Shown here: in pieces, positions 8,834 through 19,954 of the stretch
How positions within the stretch are numbered: the stretch's first letter is position 1
Layout: the number at the start of each line of letters is the position of its first letter
Source: Hydrocarboniphaga effusa AP103
GTDB taxonomy: Bacteria; Pseudomonadota; Gammaproteobacteria; Nevskiales; Nevskiaceae
Direction of reading: 5' to 3'
DNA length: 64,000 nt
Assembly (NCBI RefSeq): GCF_000271305.1
Contig: NZ_AKGD01000001.1
Span: 2,529,501 to 2,593,500 of the forward strand
Position numbers and translations under genes: made by a program
Notes under the pieces: generated by a model
What the model was told of the DNA's origin: nothing
Seen by the model: only the letters and a program-made list of their open reading frames with translations
Databases searched by the model: none

Positions 8834-9010
8834 CTAGGCGCGCGGAGGCTCGTTGCGGGCGTAGCTCACGCCATGCTTGGCGAGGTAGTCGCGGATCAGC
8901 TGGCGTACCACCTGCGACGGCGTCAGGTCCTGCGATGCGCAAAGGCTCTCGAAGGCCCGCTTCTTGTCGGGGTCGATCAGTAGGGTCAGGCGGGCAGTCT
9001 TCGATTCCAT
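8834..9010 (-). CDS. small ribbon-helix-helix (CopG-type) protein
   Basis: A 58-codon gene read on the minus strand from ATG 9010 to TAG 8834. The product begins MESKTARLTLLIDPDKKRAF, a beta strand typical of ribbon-helix-helix DNA-binding proteins, followed by two predicted helices (ESLCASQDLTPSQVVRQLI and the stretch to KHG). The TPSQVVRQLIRDYL helix is the classic CopG/RHH pattern. No toxin gene is adjacent, so it is more likely a small regulator than an antitoxin. It lies downstream of the pilA terminator and converges with the spermidine-synthase-like gene. Confidence 0.75.
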   Translation of the reverse strand: MESKTARLTLLIDPDKKRAFESLCASQDLTPSQVVRQLIRDYLAKHGVSYARNEPPRA

Positions 9011-9192
9011 GCTCGGACATTAGCATGGGATGTGCGGTGGATTGGCATCGAACCCCGAATACAGGGCGTTGGCGAACTCGGCCCAGTCGCGCTGTGGATA
9101 GACCGGAAATGGCCATCGTCCGCACAAAAAAACGCGACCTGGCGTCCACATAACGTAGCGCGGGTCAAATCCGGCGGGATGAACAATGGTGC

Positions 9193-9229
9193 AAAAAACA
9201 AGGCGCCATCCGGAGATGGCGCCTTGTTT
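9193..9229 (-). terminator. rho-independent terminator of pilA
   Basis: A perfect 12-bp stem (CAAGGCGCCATC, loop CGGA, GATGGCGCCTTG, 9199-9226). Read on the minus strand, it lies about 80 bases after the pilA stop and is followed by a run of six T residues (the A run at 9193-9198), as expected for an intrinsic terminator. On the plus strand only a short TTT follows. Confidence 0.85.
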
Positions 9230-9307
9230 GAGGGAGGGTGAATGCCAGGGCGAGACGCCCCGGTTTTCACCCTGGTTACGTTAGTTGTCGGAACCAGTGA
9301 GTTCCGA

Positions 9308-9727
9308 TCAATTTTTAACGTAATTGTTGGTCAGGCAAACGCCACTGTAGGTCCACTTCAGCTGGCCGCTACCCAAATCGGTCGGTGTCATTGTGCAAGT
9401 ATCAGTTGCAGCGATGCCTTTGTAGGCATTGGGAGTCATCACAATGGCTGCCGTGGTAGCCGTAATTGTCACCGACGCAACTGCGTTGGTGGCGGCTGGG
9501 GCGGTGCTTCCGATCTTCGCGTAGGTGTCGCAATTGGCCAGCGAGCCTTCTGTTTGAACACAGGTTTCAATGGCGACTTTAGGTCCGTTTGCGGCTGTGA
9601 TTACTTCAGTGTACGCCGCCTTCTTGATGTAGTTCTGGTATGCCGGAATCGCGATCGCGGCCAGAATGCCGATGATCGCCACGACGATCATCAGTTCGAT
9701 CAGGGTGAAACCTTGCTGCTTGTTCAT
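9308..9727 (-). CDS. pilA: type IV major pilin PilA
   Basis: Prepilin of the type IVa class, 139 residues. The start at ATG 9727 has a GGAGAG ribosome site; it gives a six-residue leader MNKQQG cleaved before Phe1, followed by the N-terminal helix [20 protein letters not shown] with the conserved Glu5. Two cysteine pairs are present, one in the central part ([11 protein letters not shown]) and one forming the C-terminal D-loop (CTMTPTDLG...YSGVC). PilD (2048-2932) is the processing enzyme. A frame open further upstream to 9847 is ignored because it would place residues before the leader. Confidence 0.97.
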   Translation of the reverse strand: MNKQQGFTLIELMIVVAIIGILAAIAIPAYQNYIKKAAYTEVITAANGPKVAIETCVQTEGSLANCDTYAKIGSTAPAATNAVASVTITATTAAIVMTPNAYKGIAATDTCTMTPTDLGSGQLKWTYSGVCLTNNYVKN

Positions 9728-9804
9728 TGAAGACTCTCCGGTGGTGTGCCGATCAATCGTTTCGGGATCTGACGTTGGGGGACTGATCCCGCCGGGATTC
9801 ATCT

Positions 9805-9820
9805 GGCAACCGGGGTGCCA
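9805..9820 (-). promoter_or_regulatory. sigma-54 promoter of pilA
   Basis: Read on the minus strand: TGGCAC-CCCGG-TTGCC, matching the sigma-54 consensus TGGCAC-N5-TTGC with the invariant GG and GC at correct spacing. It is 78-93 bases upstream of the pilA start, predicting a leader of about 65 nucleotides. pilA is a classic RpoN/PilR-dependent gene in pseudomonads and Xanthomonas. Confidence 0.85.
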
Positions 9821-9894
9821 ACCCGGATTGAAGGCCGTATTTTTCATGAAAACAATAATTTATGAAATGTTCTCAGGGGCCATGGCTCGCTGGA

Positions 9895-9924
9895 GCTGAC
9901 ACTTTTTGTCAGTCCCCGACAAAT
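9895..9924 (-). promoter_or_regulatory. probable PilR enhancer repeats upstream of pilA
   Basis: Minus-strand text reads TTTGTCGGGGACTGAC then AAAAAGTGTCAG: repeated TGTC/TGAC half-sites about 80-110 bases upstream of the sigma-54 promoter. P. aeruginosa PilR binds tandem (C/G)TGTC elements at a similar distance from the pilA promoter. The assignment is an inference from pattern and position; pilS and pilR are not in the window. Confidence 0.5.
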
Positions 9925-10067
9925 CTTGCCGCTGGGCGGCACGACTCGGAGCCCGGTCTCGCGGGCCGCGATCCTCGCAACGGCTTCAAAGTCGCCCAAG
10001 GCCGCGTAGCGATGGCGAAGACGATGCTCCAATTGATGTCTTCATCAGCATGAACCGCGACGTTCGA
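9910..10067 (-). pseudogene. remnant of a HepT-like toxin C-terminus
   Basis: Two minus-strand frames carry fragments resembling the end of HepT/DUF86 RNase toxins. NVAVHADEDINWSIVFAIA (within 10008-10067) matches the family's RNxAVHxY...I region, with the Arg of the RX4-6H motif apparently replaced by Ser; LGDFEAVARIAARE continues in another frame (within 9910-10000). The N-terminal two thirds of a HepT protein are missing, and there is no usable start. The fragment directly follows an MntA-like remnant, the natural order of the pair. Identification is from memory of the family and should be confirmed. Confidence 0.5.
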
Positions 10068-10103
10068 GGCGGCGCTGCAAGGAATCGGGCGTGCGTTCGG
10101 CGA

Positions 10104-13299
<3,196 letters not shown>

Positions 13300-13917
13300 G
13301 TGAAAGCATCCGGCAGCCGCGTTGCGCGCATCGTGTCGAAATGTCGCTGGATTGCAGCGAGCGCGCTGCTGGTTTTGATCGCGGGCTGCGGTTTTCATCC
13401 CGCAGGGTCGCGACCGCTGCCGGTGGCCTTGCAGAAGGTCTATATCGAAGTGGTCGCTCCGTATCGGGTGTCGGAGCCGCCGCTCGAGACTTCGCTGCGC
13501 ACGCGGCTGCTGCGACAGGGCGCCGAAGTCACCAAGGATGCGGCGGGCGCTCACGCCACCATCAAGCTCAGCAATCTCAAGGAAGGCCGTCAGGTGCTCT
13601 CGGTGGGGCCGGACGGCAAGGCGCTGGAGTTTCTGCTCGTCACCACGGTCGATTACGAAGTGCACACGGCGACACAGGTGCTGGTGCCACCTGGCAGCCT
13701 GCGCATGACGCGCGATTACTCGTTCAACGAAGGCCAGATTCTCGCCAAGGAAGCCGAGGAGGATCGCTTGCGCGAGTTCATTCAGGATGCCTTGGCCGAG
13801 CTTTTGCTGCTTAAGGTGGAAACCCTGCTCTCACGGCAGGAAACCGTGGTGCCGCAGGAACCGGCGCGGGTCGTTCCGTCGCAGGCCGATCCTGCGCCCG
13901 AGCCGCCGACTCCCTAG
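13300..13917 (+). CDS. lptE: LPS assembly lipoprotein LptE
   Basis: Outer-membrane lipoprotein that plugs the LptD translocon for lipopolysaccharide delivery. The GTG start at 13300 abuts the leuS stop, the usual leuS-lptE order. A signal peptide with lipobox LIAGC places the modified cysteine at about residue 30, followed by GFHPAGSRPLP, typical of LptE. The rest is an alpha-beta sandwich (about 205 residues). The C-terminal Pro-rich tail is an extension of low complexity. holA, often next, is absent here. Confidence 0.9.
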   Translation: MKASGSRVARIVSKCRWIAASALLVLIAGCGFHPAGSRPLPVALQKVYIEVVAPYRVSEPPLETSLRTRLLRQGAEVTKDAAGAHATIKLSNLKEGRQVLSVGPDGKALEFLLVTTVDYEVHTATQVLVPPGSLRMTRDYSFNEGQILAKEAEEDRLREFIQDALAELLLLKVETLLSRQETVVPQEPARVVPSQADPAPEPPTP

Positions 13918-13997
13918 GGATCTGCGGCGGTCTGATCACTTCGTTCGAGGCGATCGGCTTCAACTCGTATTAGTCAGCGACAAAAAGGAAATCTTCG

Positions 13998-14717
13998 ATG
14001 CAAAGGAATGCGTGGCTGCTTCTCCCGTGCCTGTTCGTTGCGCCGGCTGTTGCGGACGCAGCACCCTGGTGGGGCGAAGCTTCGCTCGGCGTGCTGAGCA
14101 CTTCGGGAAATAGCGAGACGCGCTCGATCAACGGCAAGTTCGCGCTCAATTATCAGCAGGATGCCTGGCGCAACGTGCTGACCGCCCAGGCGATCAACAC
14201 GGCCGATAGCGGCGAGACATCGGGCGAGCGGTATCTGGTCACCGATAAGGTCGACTACACGTTCTCCGGGCAGACCTATGCGTTTCTGGCCGGCGAGTTC
14301 GAAAAGGATATGTTCGGCGGTATTCGCCAGCGCACTTCGCAGACGACCGGTCTCGGTCGTCACGTCCTGACCGGGCCGCGTCATCTGCTCGACATCGAAC
14401 TCGGTGCCGGTGCGCGTCAGCAGGAAGCGCAGGAATCGCGCGAGAAGGACTCCGACCTGATCGGCCGCTTCGGTCTCGATTACCAGTGGAAGCTGTCGGA
14501 TACGAGCGGCATTCGCCAGCGAGTCAAAGTCGAAAGCGGCGAATCGAACACGTTCACCGAATCGGTGTCAGAGCTCAAGCTCTACGTGATCGGCAACCTG
14601 TTCGCATCGCTGATCTTCACGGTGCAGAACAACAGCGAAGTCGAGCCCGGCGTGAAGCATACGGATTCGTCGACGGCGGTGAATTTCAGCTATGCGTTCG
14701 GCGCCAAGCCGGGTTGA
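13998..14717 (+). CDS. DUF481 family outer-membrane protein
   Basis: A 239-residue protein with a cleavable signal peptide (MQRNAWLLLPCLFVAPAVAD) followed by the DUF481/YdiY beta-barrel pattern: an N-terminal WGEASLGVLSTSGNSETRS strand, alternating hydrophobic strands and a terminal aromatic strand (NFSYAFGAKPG). YdiY-like proteins are thought to be small outer-membrane barrels of unknown function. A distant paralog lies at 42013-42837. The ATG at 13998 has an AAGGAAA site upstream. Confidence 0.85.
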   Translation: MQRNAWLLLPCLFVAPAVADAAPWWGEASLGVLSTSGNSETRSINGKFALNYQQDAWRNVLTAQAINTADSGETSGERYLVTDKVDYTFSGQTYAFLAGEFEKDMFGGIRQRTSQTTGLGRHVLTGPRHLLDIELGAGARQQEAQESREKDSDLIGRFGLDYQWKLSDTSGIRQRVKVESGESNTFTESVSELKLYVIGNLFASLIFTVQNNSEVEPGVKHTDSSTAVNFSYAFGAKPG

Positions 14718-14744
14718 GCCGCAGCATCTGATCAGGAGAAGGCA

Positions 14745-15074
14745 GTGAGTTCCGAGGCTCGTCCGTTCTATCGCCATCACGTGTTCTTCTGCACCAACGT
14801 GCGCAAGCCTGGTGAGCGTCGCTCCTGCGGGCTTCACGGTGCGGTCGAGGCGCGCGATCACGCGAAGAAGCGCATCAAGGAACTCCAGCTTGCAAGGCCG
14901 GGCTCGGTGCGCATCAACAATGCCGGCTGCATGGAACGCTGCGAGCTCGGGCCTTGCATGGTCATTTATCCGCAAGGCATCTGGTATGGCTACGAGAGCG
15001 AAGCGGATGTCGACGAGATCATCGATACGCACATCGTCGGTGGCCAGATTGTCGATCGCCTGAGGCTCAAGTGA
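14745..15074 (+). CDS. (2Fe-2S) ferredoxin-like protein
   Basis: A 109-residue thioredoxin-fold [2Fe-2S] ferredoxin of the NuoE-like/Shethna type. The likely ligands are Cys16 (FFCTN), Cys28 (RRSCG), Cys62 and Cys66 (GCMERC), with Cys71 close by (GPCMVIYP). A GTG start at 14745 has AGGAGAAGG upstream. It lies between a DUF481 protein and peptide deformylase on the same strand; no specific redox partner is visible. Confidence 0.88.
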   Translation: MSSEARPFYRHHVFFCTNVRKPGERRSCGLHGAVEARDHAKKRIKELQLARPGSVRINNAGCMERCELGPCMVIYPQGIWYGYESEADVDEIIDTHIVGGQIVDRLRLK

Positions 15075-15081
15075 GGCTCGC

Positions 15082-15612
15082 ATGATCCGCCCGGTTCTTC
15101 GCATGGGAGACGCGCGCTTGTTGCGCGTCTCGCGTCCTGTCGAGCGATTCGGCACACCGGAATTGCGCGAGCTCGTCGCCGACATGTTCGACACCATGCG
15201 CGCGCTCAACGGTGCCGGACTCGCCGCGCCGCAGATCGGTGTCGACTTGCGCGTGGTGATCTTTGGCTTCACGTCGAGCCCGCGTTATCCGAATGCGCAG
15301 GCGGTGCCCGAAACCATCCTGATCAATCCCGTGCTGACGCCCTTGAGCGACGAGCAGGAAGAGGGTTGGGAAGGCTGTCTGTCAGTGCCTGGATTGCGCG
15401 GTGTGGTGCCGCGCTATCAACGCTTGCGCTACACCGGTTTCGATCTCCACGGCGATGTGATCGATCGCAATGTCGATGGCTTTCACGCTCGCGTCGTGCA
15501 GCACGAATGCGATCATCTCGACGGCATTCTGTATCCGATGCGCGTGCGCGATTTCACGCGCTTCGGCTTCAATGAAGAACTGTTTCCGGGGCAGCAGATC
15601 AACGACGATTGA
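15082..15612 (+). CDS. def: peptide deformylase
   Basis: Removes the N-terminal formyl group from nascent proteins. All three motifs are present: [10 protein letters not shown] (44-53), EGCLSVPG with the metal ligand Cys99, and QHECDHLDG with His141, Glu142 and His145. At 176 residues it has the standard size. It starts eight bases after the ferredoxin gene and is probably cotranscribed with it. No fmt gene is adjacent, unlike the usual def-fmt pair, so this may be a second deformylase copy. Confidence 0.94.
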   Translation: MIRPVLRMGDARLLRVSRPVERFGTPELRELVADMFDTMRALNGAGLAAPQIGVDLRVVIFGFTSSPRYPNAQAVPETILINPVLTPLSDEQEEGWEGCLSVPGLRGVVPRYQRLRYTGFDLHGDVIDRNVDGFHARVVQHECDHLDGILYPMRVRDFTRFGFNEELFPGQQINDD

Positions 15613-15667
15613 AGTTTCGCGCAATGATGGCCGCGTCGCGCCGAGTTCGCGAAAAACCAAACCCACG

Positions 15668-17191
15668 TTACAGAATCGGCGCTCGAATGCGCAGCACTTC
15701 GCTGGGGTCGGGAATCGCCACTTCGGCTGCAACGGCTCCACCTGCGGGAATCGTCTGCTCGTCGAGCAGCGTCGAATCGGCCTGCACGGATTGCAGTGGT
15801 GGCGAAGTGGATTCGCTGAGCCAGACGAGCATGTCGTAATACGTGCGCACGTTGCTGACGAATTCCATCGCCTGACGACCGCGTGCATAACCATGCTCGG
15901 TCTGGCGATACCAGCGCGGCTGAGTGAGCAGCGGAAGGTTGTTGCGCACATCGAGCCAACGGTTCGGATCGCCGCCCAGCTTCTGCGTGAGCTTGCGCGC
16001 GTCGTTCAGATGCGCCGTGCCCATGTTGTAGGCCGACAGCGCGAGCCAGGTGCGATCGGGTTCGCCGATGTCTTCGGGCAGATCATTGAGAATGCCGCGA
16101 ATGTAACGCGCGCCGCCCGAGATGCTTTGCAGCGGGTCTTCGCGATCGTCCACTTTCAGATGCAGCGCGGTCTGCATGGTGAGCTGCATGATGCCGCGCA
16201 CACCGGTCGGGCTCACGGCGGCCGAATCCCAATGCGATTCCTGATAGGCGATCGCCGCGAGCAGGCGCCAGTCGAGTTTGGATTTGCGCGCCGCGGCCTC
16301 GAACGATTTGCGGTACGCCGGCAGGCGCGTCTGCATGTGCGTCGCAAGCGCCACCGCGCCGATGTGATCGACGGCCTCGATATGCCCGAAGTGCCGATCC
16401 TGCAAGCGGGCGAGTTCGAGCTTGCCGGCACCGGTGATGTAGTCCGCGGCGGCCTGGGTCAGGCTGTTGTCGTGCGATTTCGGAAACGCCCAGGCCAGTG
16501 GCTGTGATTCCGCGCCTGCGAAGGCCACGCGCAACTTGGGGTAATAGCGCTGGTTGATCGATACGAGGTCCGAATTGACCAGCGTGTAGTCGAGATTGCC
16601 GTCGGCCACCTGCTCGAGCAGGTCTTCGGCGTCGCCTTCTTCGACTTCCTCCCACTGGAGGCCGCTGTATTGCAGGCGCTGGGCCGCCAGCAGTTCGGTC
16701 TGCGCGCTGCGGCTCGGCACGGCCAGGCGGCCGCCGTCGAGCTCTTCCCAGGATTTCGGCCGCTTCTGGCCCATGCGATAGACCAGCTGAGGCACCACGC
16801 TGCGCACGGGCGGCGAGAAACTCACCATGGTCTCGCGCTGAGGCGTGACGGCAAGCCCGGCGGCGGCCATGTCCACCTTGCCTTGGCGCGCGAGCTCGAG
16901 CGCATCGGGGGCGGACGCGACCACTTCGATCTGCAATTCGACACCGAGTTGCTTGGCGAAACCGCTCGCGAGGTCGTAGTCGAAGCCGGTGGCTCCGTCG
17001 GGACCGACGAAATAACTCGTCGGGCTGTTGACCGTCGCCACGCGCAGCACGCCGGTCATGCGCACTTTTTCGAGTGCGGTGACCGAGGGAGTGCAGGTCG
17101 TCAGGGAACAGGCCGCGGCGACGCTGAACAGCGCGGCCATCGTCCAACTTCCCTTTTTTCGCAAGGCAGTAGGCTTCACTGCATCAATCAT
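15668..17191 (-). CDS. mltF: membrane-bound lytic murein transglycosylase F
   Basis: Peptidoglycan-cleaving enzyme anchored to the envelope. After a signal segment (about residues 14-33, ending LTTCTP with a potential lipobox) comes a family 3 solute-binding-like domain (about 45-270) and then the SLT lysozyme-like domain with catalytic Glu in AIAYQESHWD (about residue 317), followed by GVRGIMQLT and the ALSAYNMGTAHLNDAR segment. The two-domain order and 507 residues match MltF. The tail after about 465 is low-complexity. It diverges from the tRNA-Ser gene. Confidence 0.95.
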   Translation of the reverse strand: MIDAVKPTALRKKGSWTMAALFSVAAACSLTTCTPSVTALEKVRMTGVLRVATVNSPTSYFVGPDGATGFDYDLASGFAKQLGVELQIEVVASAPDALELARQGKVDMAAAGLAVTPQRETMVSFSPPVRSVVPQLVYRMGQKRPKSWEELDGGRLAVPSRSAQTELLAAQRLQYSGLQWEEVEEGDAEDLLEQVADGNLDYTLVNSDLVSINQRYYPKLRVAFAGAESQPLAWAFPKSHDNSLTQAAADYITGAGKLELARLQDRHFGHIEAVDHIGAVALATHMQTRLPAYRKSFEAAARKSKLDWRLLAAIAYQESHWDSAAVSPTGVRGIMQLTMQTALHLKVDDREDPLQSISGGARYIRGILNDLPEDIGEPDRTWLALSAYNMGTAHLNDARKLTQKLGGDPNRWLDVRNNLPLLTQPRWYRQTEHGYARGRQAMEFVSNVRTYYDMLVWLSESTSPPLQSVQADSTLLDEQTIPAGGAVAAEVAIPDPSEVLRIRAPIL

Positions 17192-17404
17192 CTACAATGC
17201 GCGCCTCATCGCGGGGCCGCGTACCCTAACACATGCTTCGAGTCGCCCAACAAGCGCTCGGACCAGGGTCAGGGATACCGAATGGCCGGAGAGCATTAGG
17301 CAGGGAACGGCGGCTTGAGTTCATCCGCAGTTCACCGGGGCTAGCCCGTACGGGAGCTTAACTAGTGCTAAAACAAGCATTTGCTGCGATGATGATTGTA
17401 CTGC

Positions 17405-17497
17405 GGAGAGGTACCGAAGCGGTCATAACGGCGCCGACTCGAAATCGGATGGTGGGTGAAAGCCCGCACAGGAGTTCGAATCTCCTCCTCTCCGCCA
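17405..17497 (+). tRNA. tRNA-Ser (anticodon CGA)
   Basis: A 93-nt gene with a 7-bp acceptor stem (GGAGAGG / CCTCTCC), discriminator G and encoded CCA at 17495-17497. The anticodon loop CTCGAAA gives anticodon CGA (codon UCG). A long variable arm (between the anticodon stem and TTCGAAT) identifies it as a class II tRNA, and the T-arm GGAG-TTCGAAT-CTCC is perfect. Confidence 0.97.
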
Positions 17498-17550
17498 CTT
17501 ATTCAATGAAGCCCGAAACTCGGTAATTCGCGCTTCACGAGGGCAAAAAG

Positions 17551-17582
17551 AAACCCCCGCATGGGCAACCATGCGGGGGTTT
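17551..17582. terminator. bidirectional terminator between tRNA-Ser and fbp
   Basis: A perfect 14-bp stem, AAACCCCCGCATGG and CCATGCGGGGGTTT, around a GCAA tetraloop. A-rich sequence (AAAAAG) precedes it, so the minus strand also has a T tract, while TTTCTC follows on the plus strand. It lies just after fbp's stop on the minus strand and after the tRNA on the plus strand, serving both. Confidence 0.9.
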
Positions 17583-17600
17583 CTCGTTATTCGGCAGGCC

Positions 17601-18593
17601 TCAGTGGTAAGAGGAGACCAGATCGACTTCGTTCTTCGAGCCCATGATCACCGGCACGCGCTGGTGCAGCTTGTTCGGCTTGATGTCGAGAATGCGTTCG
17701 CGGCCCGTGGTGGCGGCGCCGCCGGCCTGTTCGATGATGAAGCTCATCGGGTTGGCTTCGTACATCAGGCGCAGCTTGCCGCCCTGGCTCTTGGTCTTGG
17801 AATCGAGCGGATACATGAAGACGCCGCCGCGCGTAATGATGCGGTGCACGTCGGCCACCATCGAGGCGACCCAGCGCATGTTGAAGTCCTTGCCGCGCGG
17901 GCCGTCCTTGCCGGCGACGCATTCGTCGATATAGCGCTTGACCGGTGCTTCCCAGAAGCGCTCGTTCGACATGTTGATCGAGAATTCCTTGGTGTCGGGC
18001 GGAATCTTCATGTCGCGCTGCGTGAGCACGAAGCTGCCGAGCTCGCGATCGAGCGTGAACTGATGCACGCCGTTGCCGATCGTCAGCACCAGCGTGGTGC
18101 TCGGGCCGTAGACGCAGTAACCGGCGGCCACCTGTTGCGTGCCGGGCTGAAGGAAATCGTCTTCGCTCGAGGCGCTGCCTTCGGGCTTGCGCAGCACCGA
18201 GAAGATGGTGCCCACCGAGACGTTGACGTCGATGTTCGAAGAGCCGTCGAGCGGATCGAACAGCAGCAGGTAGCCGCCCTTGGGGTATTGCTCCGGAATC
18301 GGGTGCGGATGATCCATTTCCTCCGAGGCGAGCGCGGCGAGGTGACCGCCCCATTCGTTGGCTTCGAGCAGGATGTCGTTGGAGATGACGTCGAGCTTCT
18401 TCTGCGCCTCGCCCTGGATATTGCCGGTGCCTGCATCGCCCAGCACGCCGCCGAGCGCGCCCTTGCCGACCGCAATGGAAATGCGCTTGCAGGCGCGCGT
18501 GACGACTTCGAGCAGCAGGCGCAGATCGGGCGTGATCTTGCCCATGGCGCGTTGTTCTTCGATGAGGAACTGGGTCAGGAATATGGGCTTCAT
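17601..18593 (-). CDS. fbp: fructose-1,6-bisphosphatase class 1
   Basis: Hydrolyses fructose 1,6-bisphosphate in gluconeogenesis. Metal-binding motifs are clear: [19 protein letters not shown] and the late segment [19 protein letters not shown] choose the ATG at 18593 (MKPIFLTQF), which gives 330 residues, close to the usual 332-337; an upstream ATG at 18659 would add 22 residues with no family counterpart. It is monocistronic, with the terminator at 17551-17582 downstream. Confidence 0.96.
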   Translation of the reverse strand: MKPIFLTQFLIEEQRAMGKITPDLRLLLEVVTRACKRISIAVGKGALGGVLGDAGTGNIQGEAQKKLDVISNDILLEANEWGGHLAALASEEMDHPHPIPEQYPKGGYLLLFDPLDGSSNIDVNVSVGTIFSVLRKPEGSASSEDDFLQPGTQQVAAGYCVYGPSTTLVLTIGNGVHQFTLDRELGSFVLTQRDMKIPPDTKEFSINMSNERFWEAPVKRYIDECVAGKDGPRGKDFNMRWVASMVADVHRIITRGGVFMYPLDSKTKSQGGKLRLMYEANPMSFIIEQAGGAATTGRERILDIKPNKLHQRVPVIMGSKNEVDLVSSYH

Positions 18594-18691
18594 GGGCGAT
18601 GGCGGTCGTTCTGTGGAAATCGCTGGTAGTTTAAACGCAGTTGGACGGCGGGTATTCAAGAGTCGGCGCGCATTGCTAGACTCCGGCCACT

Positions 18692-19288
18692 ATGACAAGG
18701 ACGTTAGTGGCATTGAGCCTCGTGCTCGGCTCCGCGCCTGCGTTTGCGCAGGAAGGGGGACGCAGCCAATACATTTCCGATGACATCAGCGTCACCTTGC
18801 GCGATGCCCCGCGCAACGACGCCGCATCGGTCGGCGTGGTCAACAGCGGCGACAAGGTGACGGTGCTGCAGACGCTCGGAGCGCAGAGCTTTGCGCAGGT
18901 AAGGACCGCGGATGGCCGCAGCGGCTGGCTGACGGCGCGCTACATTTCTGCGGAGCCTGCGGCCAAGACGAAGCTCAAGGAGCTGCAATCGCAGCTGGTG
19001 GAGGCGCAGTCGCGCATCAAGGCGCTCGATGCGGAACTCGCCGACGCCAAGGCGTTGCTCGAAAAAGCCAAGCCCGCATTCGAACTCTCGGGCGAAAACG
19101 AGCGCCTGCAGCAGGCGCTCGAGTCGGCCGAGCAGCAAAGCCAGGTCGCCGCTTCGCGTTACGACGCCGAGCGTGCGCGCCGACGCACACTGGTCACCGG
19201 CGCATCGCTAGTGGGTGGCGGCATTCTGGTTGGCCTGATCCTGCCTTGGCTCGGGGCCGGCAAGCGCCGGCGGCGCAGCGACTTCTAG
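18692..19288 (+). CDS. TIGR04211-type SH3-domain protein
   Basis: A 198-residue envelope protein related to E. coli YgiM. It shows a signal peptide (MTRTLVALSLVLGSAPAFA), a bacterial SH3 domain (about 25-88: ISVTLRDAPRN ... GWLTARYIS), a coiled-coil region (about 92-165) and a C-terminal membrane anchor (about 168-188) followed by the basic tail KRRRRSDF. The fold suggests a membrane-anchored, periplasmic SH3 domain on a coiled-coil stalk. Its function is unknown. It diverges from fbp. Confidence 0.9.
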   Translation: MTRTLVALSLVLGSAPAFAQEGGRSQYISDDISVTLRDAPRNDAASVGVVNSGDKVTVLQTLGAQSFAQVRTADGRSGWLTARYISAEPAAKTKLKELQSQLVEAQSRIKALDAELADAKALLEKAKPAFELSGENERLQQALESAEQQSQVAASRYDAERARRRTLVTGASLVGGGILVGLILPWLGAGKRRRRSDF

Positions 19289-19359
19289 TCACTCTTCCCG
19301 CACTCGGCGCTTCGATTGCGAAACGCCGTCCCGCGATTCGAGCGAGGTTCTGCAGGGGT

Positions 19360-19866
19360 TCAGAAAGAACCCAGAAAATCCTGCTTGCTCAGTTCTACGC
19401 CGTTGTGGCGCAGGATGTTGTACGCCGTCGTGCAATGAAAAAAGACATTCGGCAAGACGAAGTCGAGGAGATAAGCCTGCCCCTTGAAATGCCGGTCACC
19501 ACGCGGAGACTTGAGCACGATGTCGCGCAGCTCGCTGCCTTCGAAGCGGGCGGGTTCGAATCCACGGATCAAGGTCACGGTCTTTTCGACGCGTGCCACG
19601 AGCTCCGCGAACGTCTGCTCGGTGTCTTCGTAGCGCTCGGGCTCGACGCCGGCCAGGCGGGCGACTGCGCCCTTGGACATGTCCGTTGCGATCTGCACCT
19701 GCCGCGTCAGCGGAAACATGTCCGGAAACAGTCGGGCGCCCGGCAGGACCAGCGGATCGAGTTTGCGCGCCTCGGCATGCGCAGCGCCTTTATCGAGTAC
19801 GGCAATCAGGTTTTCGAGTGCACGCGTCAGCGTCGGCACGCAGGCGTGATACAGGCTCAGGCTCAT
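19360..19866 (-). CDS. DUF1993 family protein
   Basis: A 168-residue soluble, mainly helical protein of the DUF1993 family, which has a DinB-like four-helix fold. Recognisable features are the N-terminal LYHACVPTLTRALENLIAVL, the middle PDMFPLTRQVQIATDMSKG and the C-terminal FFHCTTAYNILRHNGVELSKQDFLG. The function of the family is unknown. It converges with the SH3-domain gene and diverges from ompW. Confidence 0.92.
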   Translation of the reverse strand: MSLSLYHACVPTLTRALENLIAVLDKGAAHAEARKLDPLVLPGARLFPDMFPLTRQVQIATDMSKGAVARLAGVEPERYEDTEQTFAELVARVEKTVTLIRGFEPARFEGSELRDIVLKSPRGDRHFKGQAYLLDFVLPNVFFHCTTAYNILRHNGVELSKQDFLGSF

Positions 19867-19954
19867 GCTAGTTTTCCCTGCTCAGGTTCGGGCACGCGCC
19901 AATGCAGCGCGCGCTGATGATGATCGACACAAACTACAACGAAGGATGGAGCTT

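Noticed and set aside
9848..10032. Short frame resembling a standalone protein upstream of pilA
   Set aside because: It contains the pilA promoter elements and only a fragment of a HepT-like tail; treated as part of the decayed module.
17193..17198. TACAAT hexamer before tRNA-Ser as a promoter
   Set aside because: No -35 element at the right spacing, and it lies over 200 bases from the tRNA.
19305..19328. Imperfect hairpin (CGGCGCTTCG / CGAAACGCCG) between the SH3 and DUF1993 genes
   Set aside because: One mismatch and no T tract on either strand, so not called a terminator.
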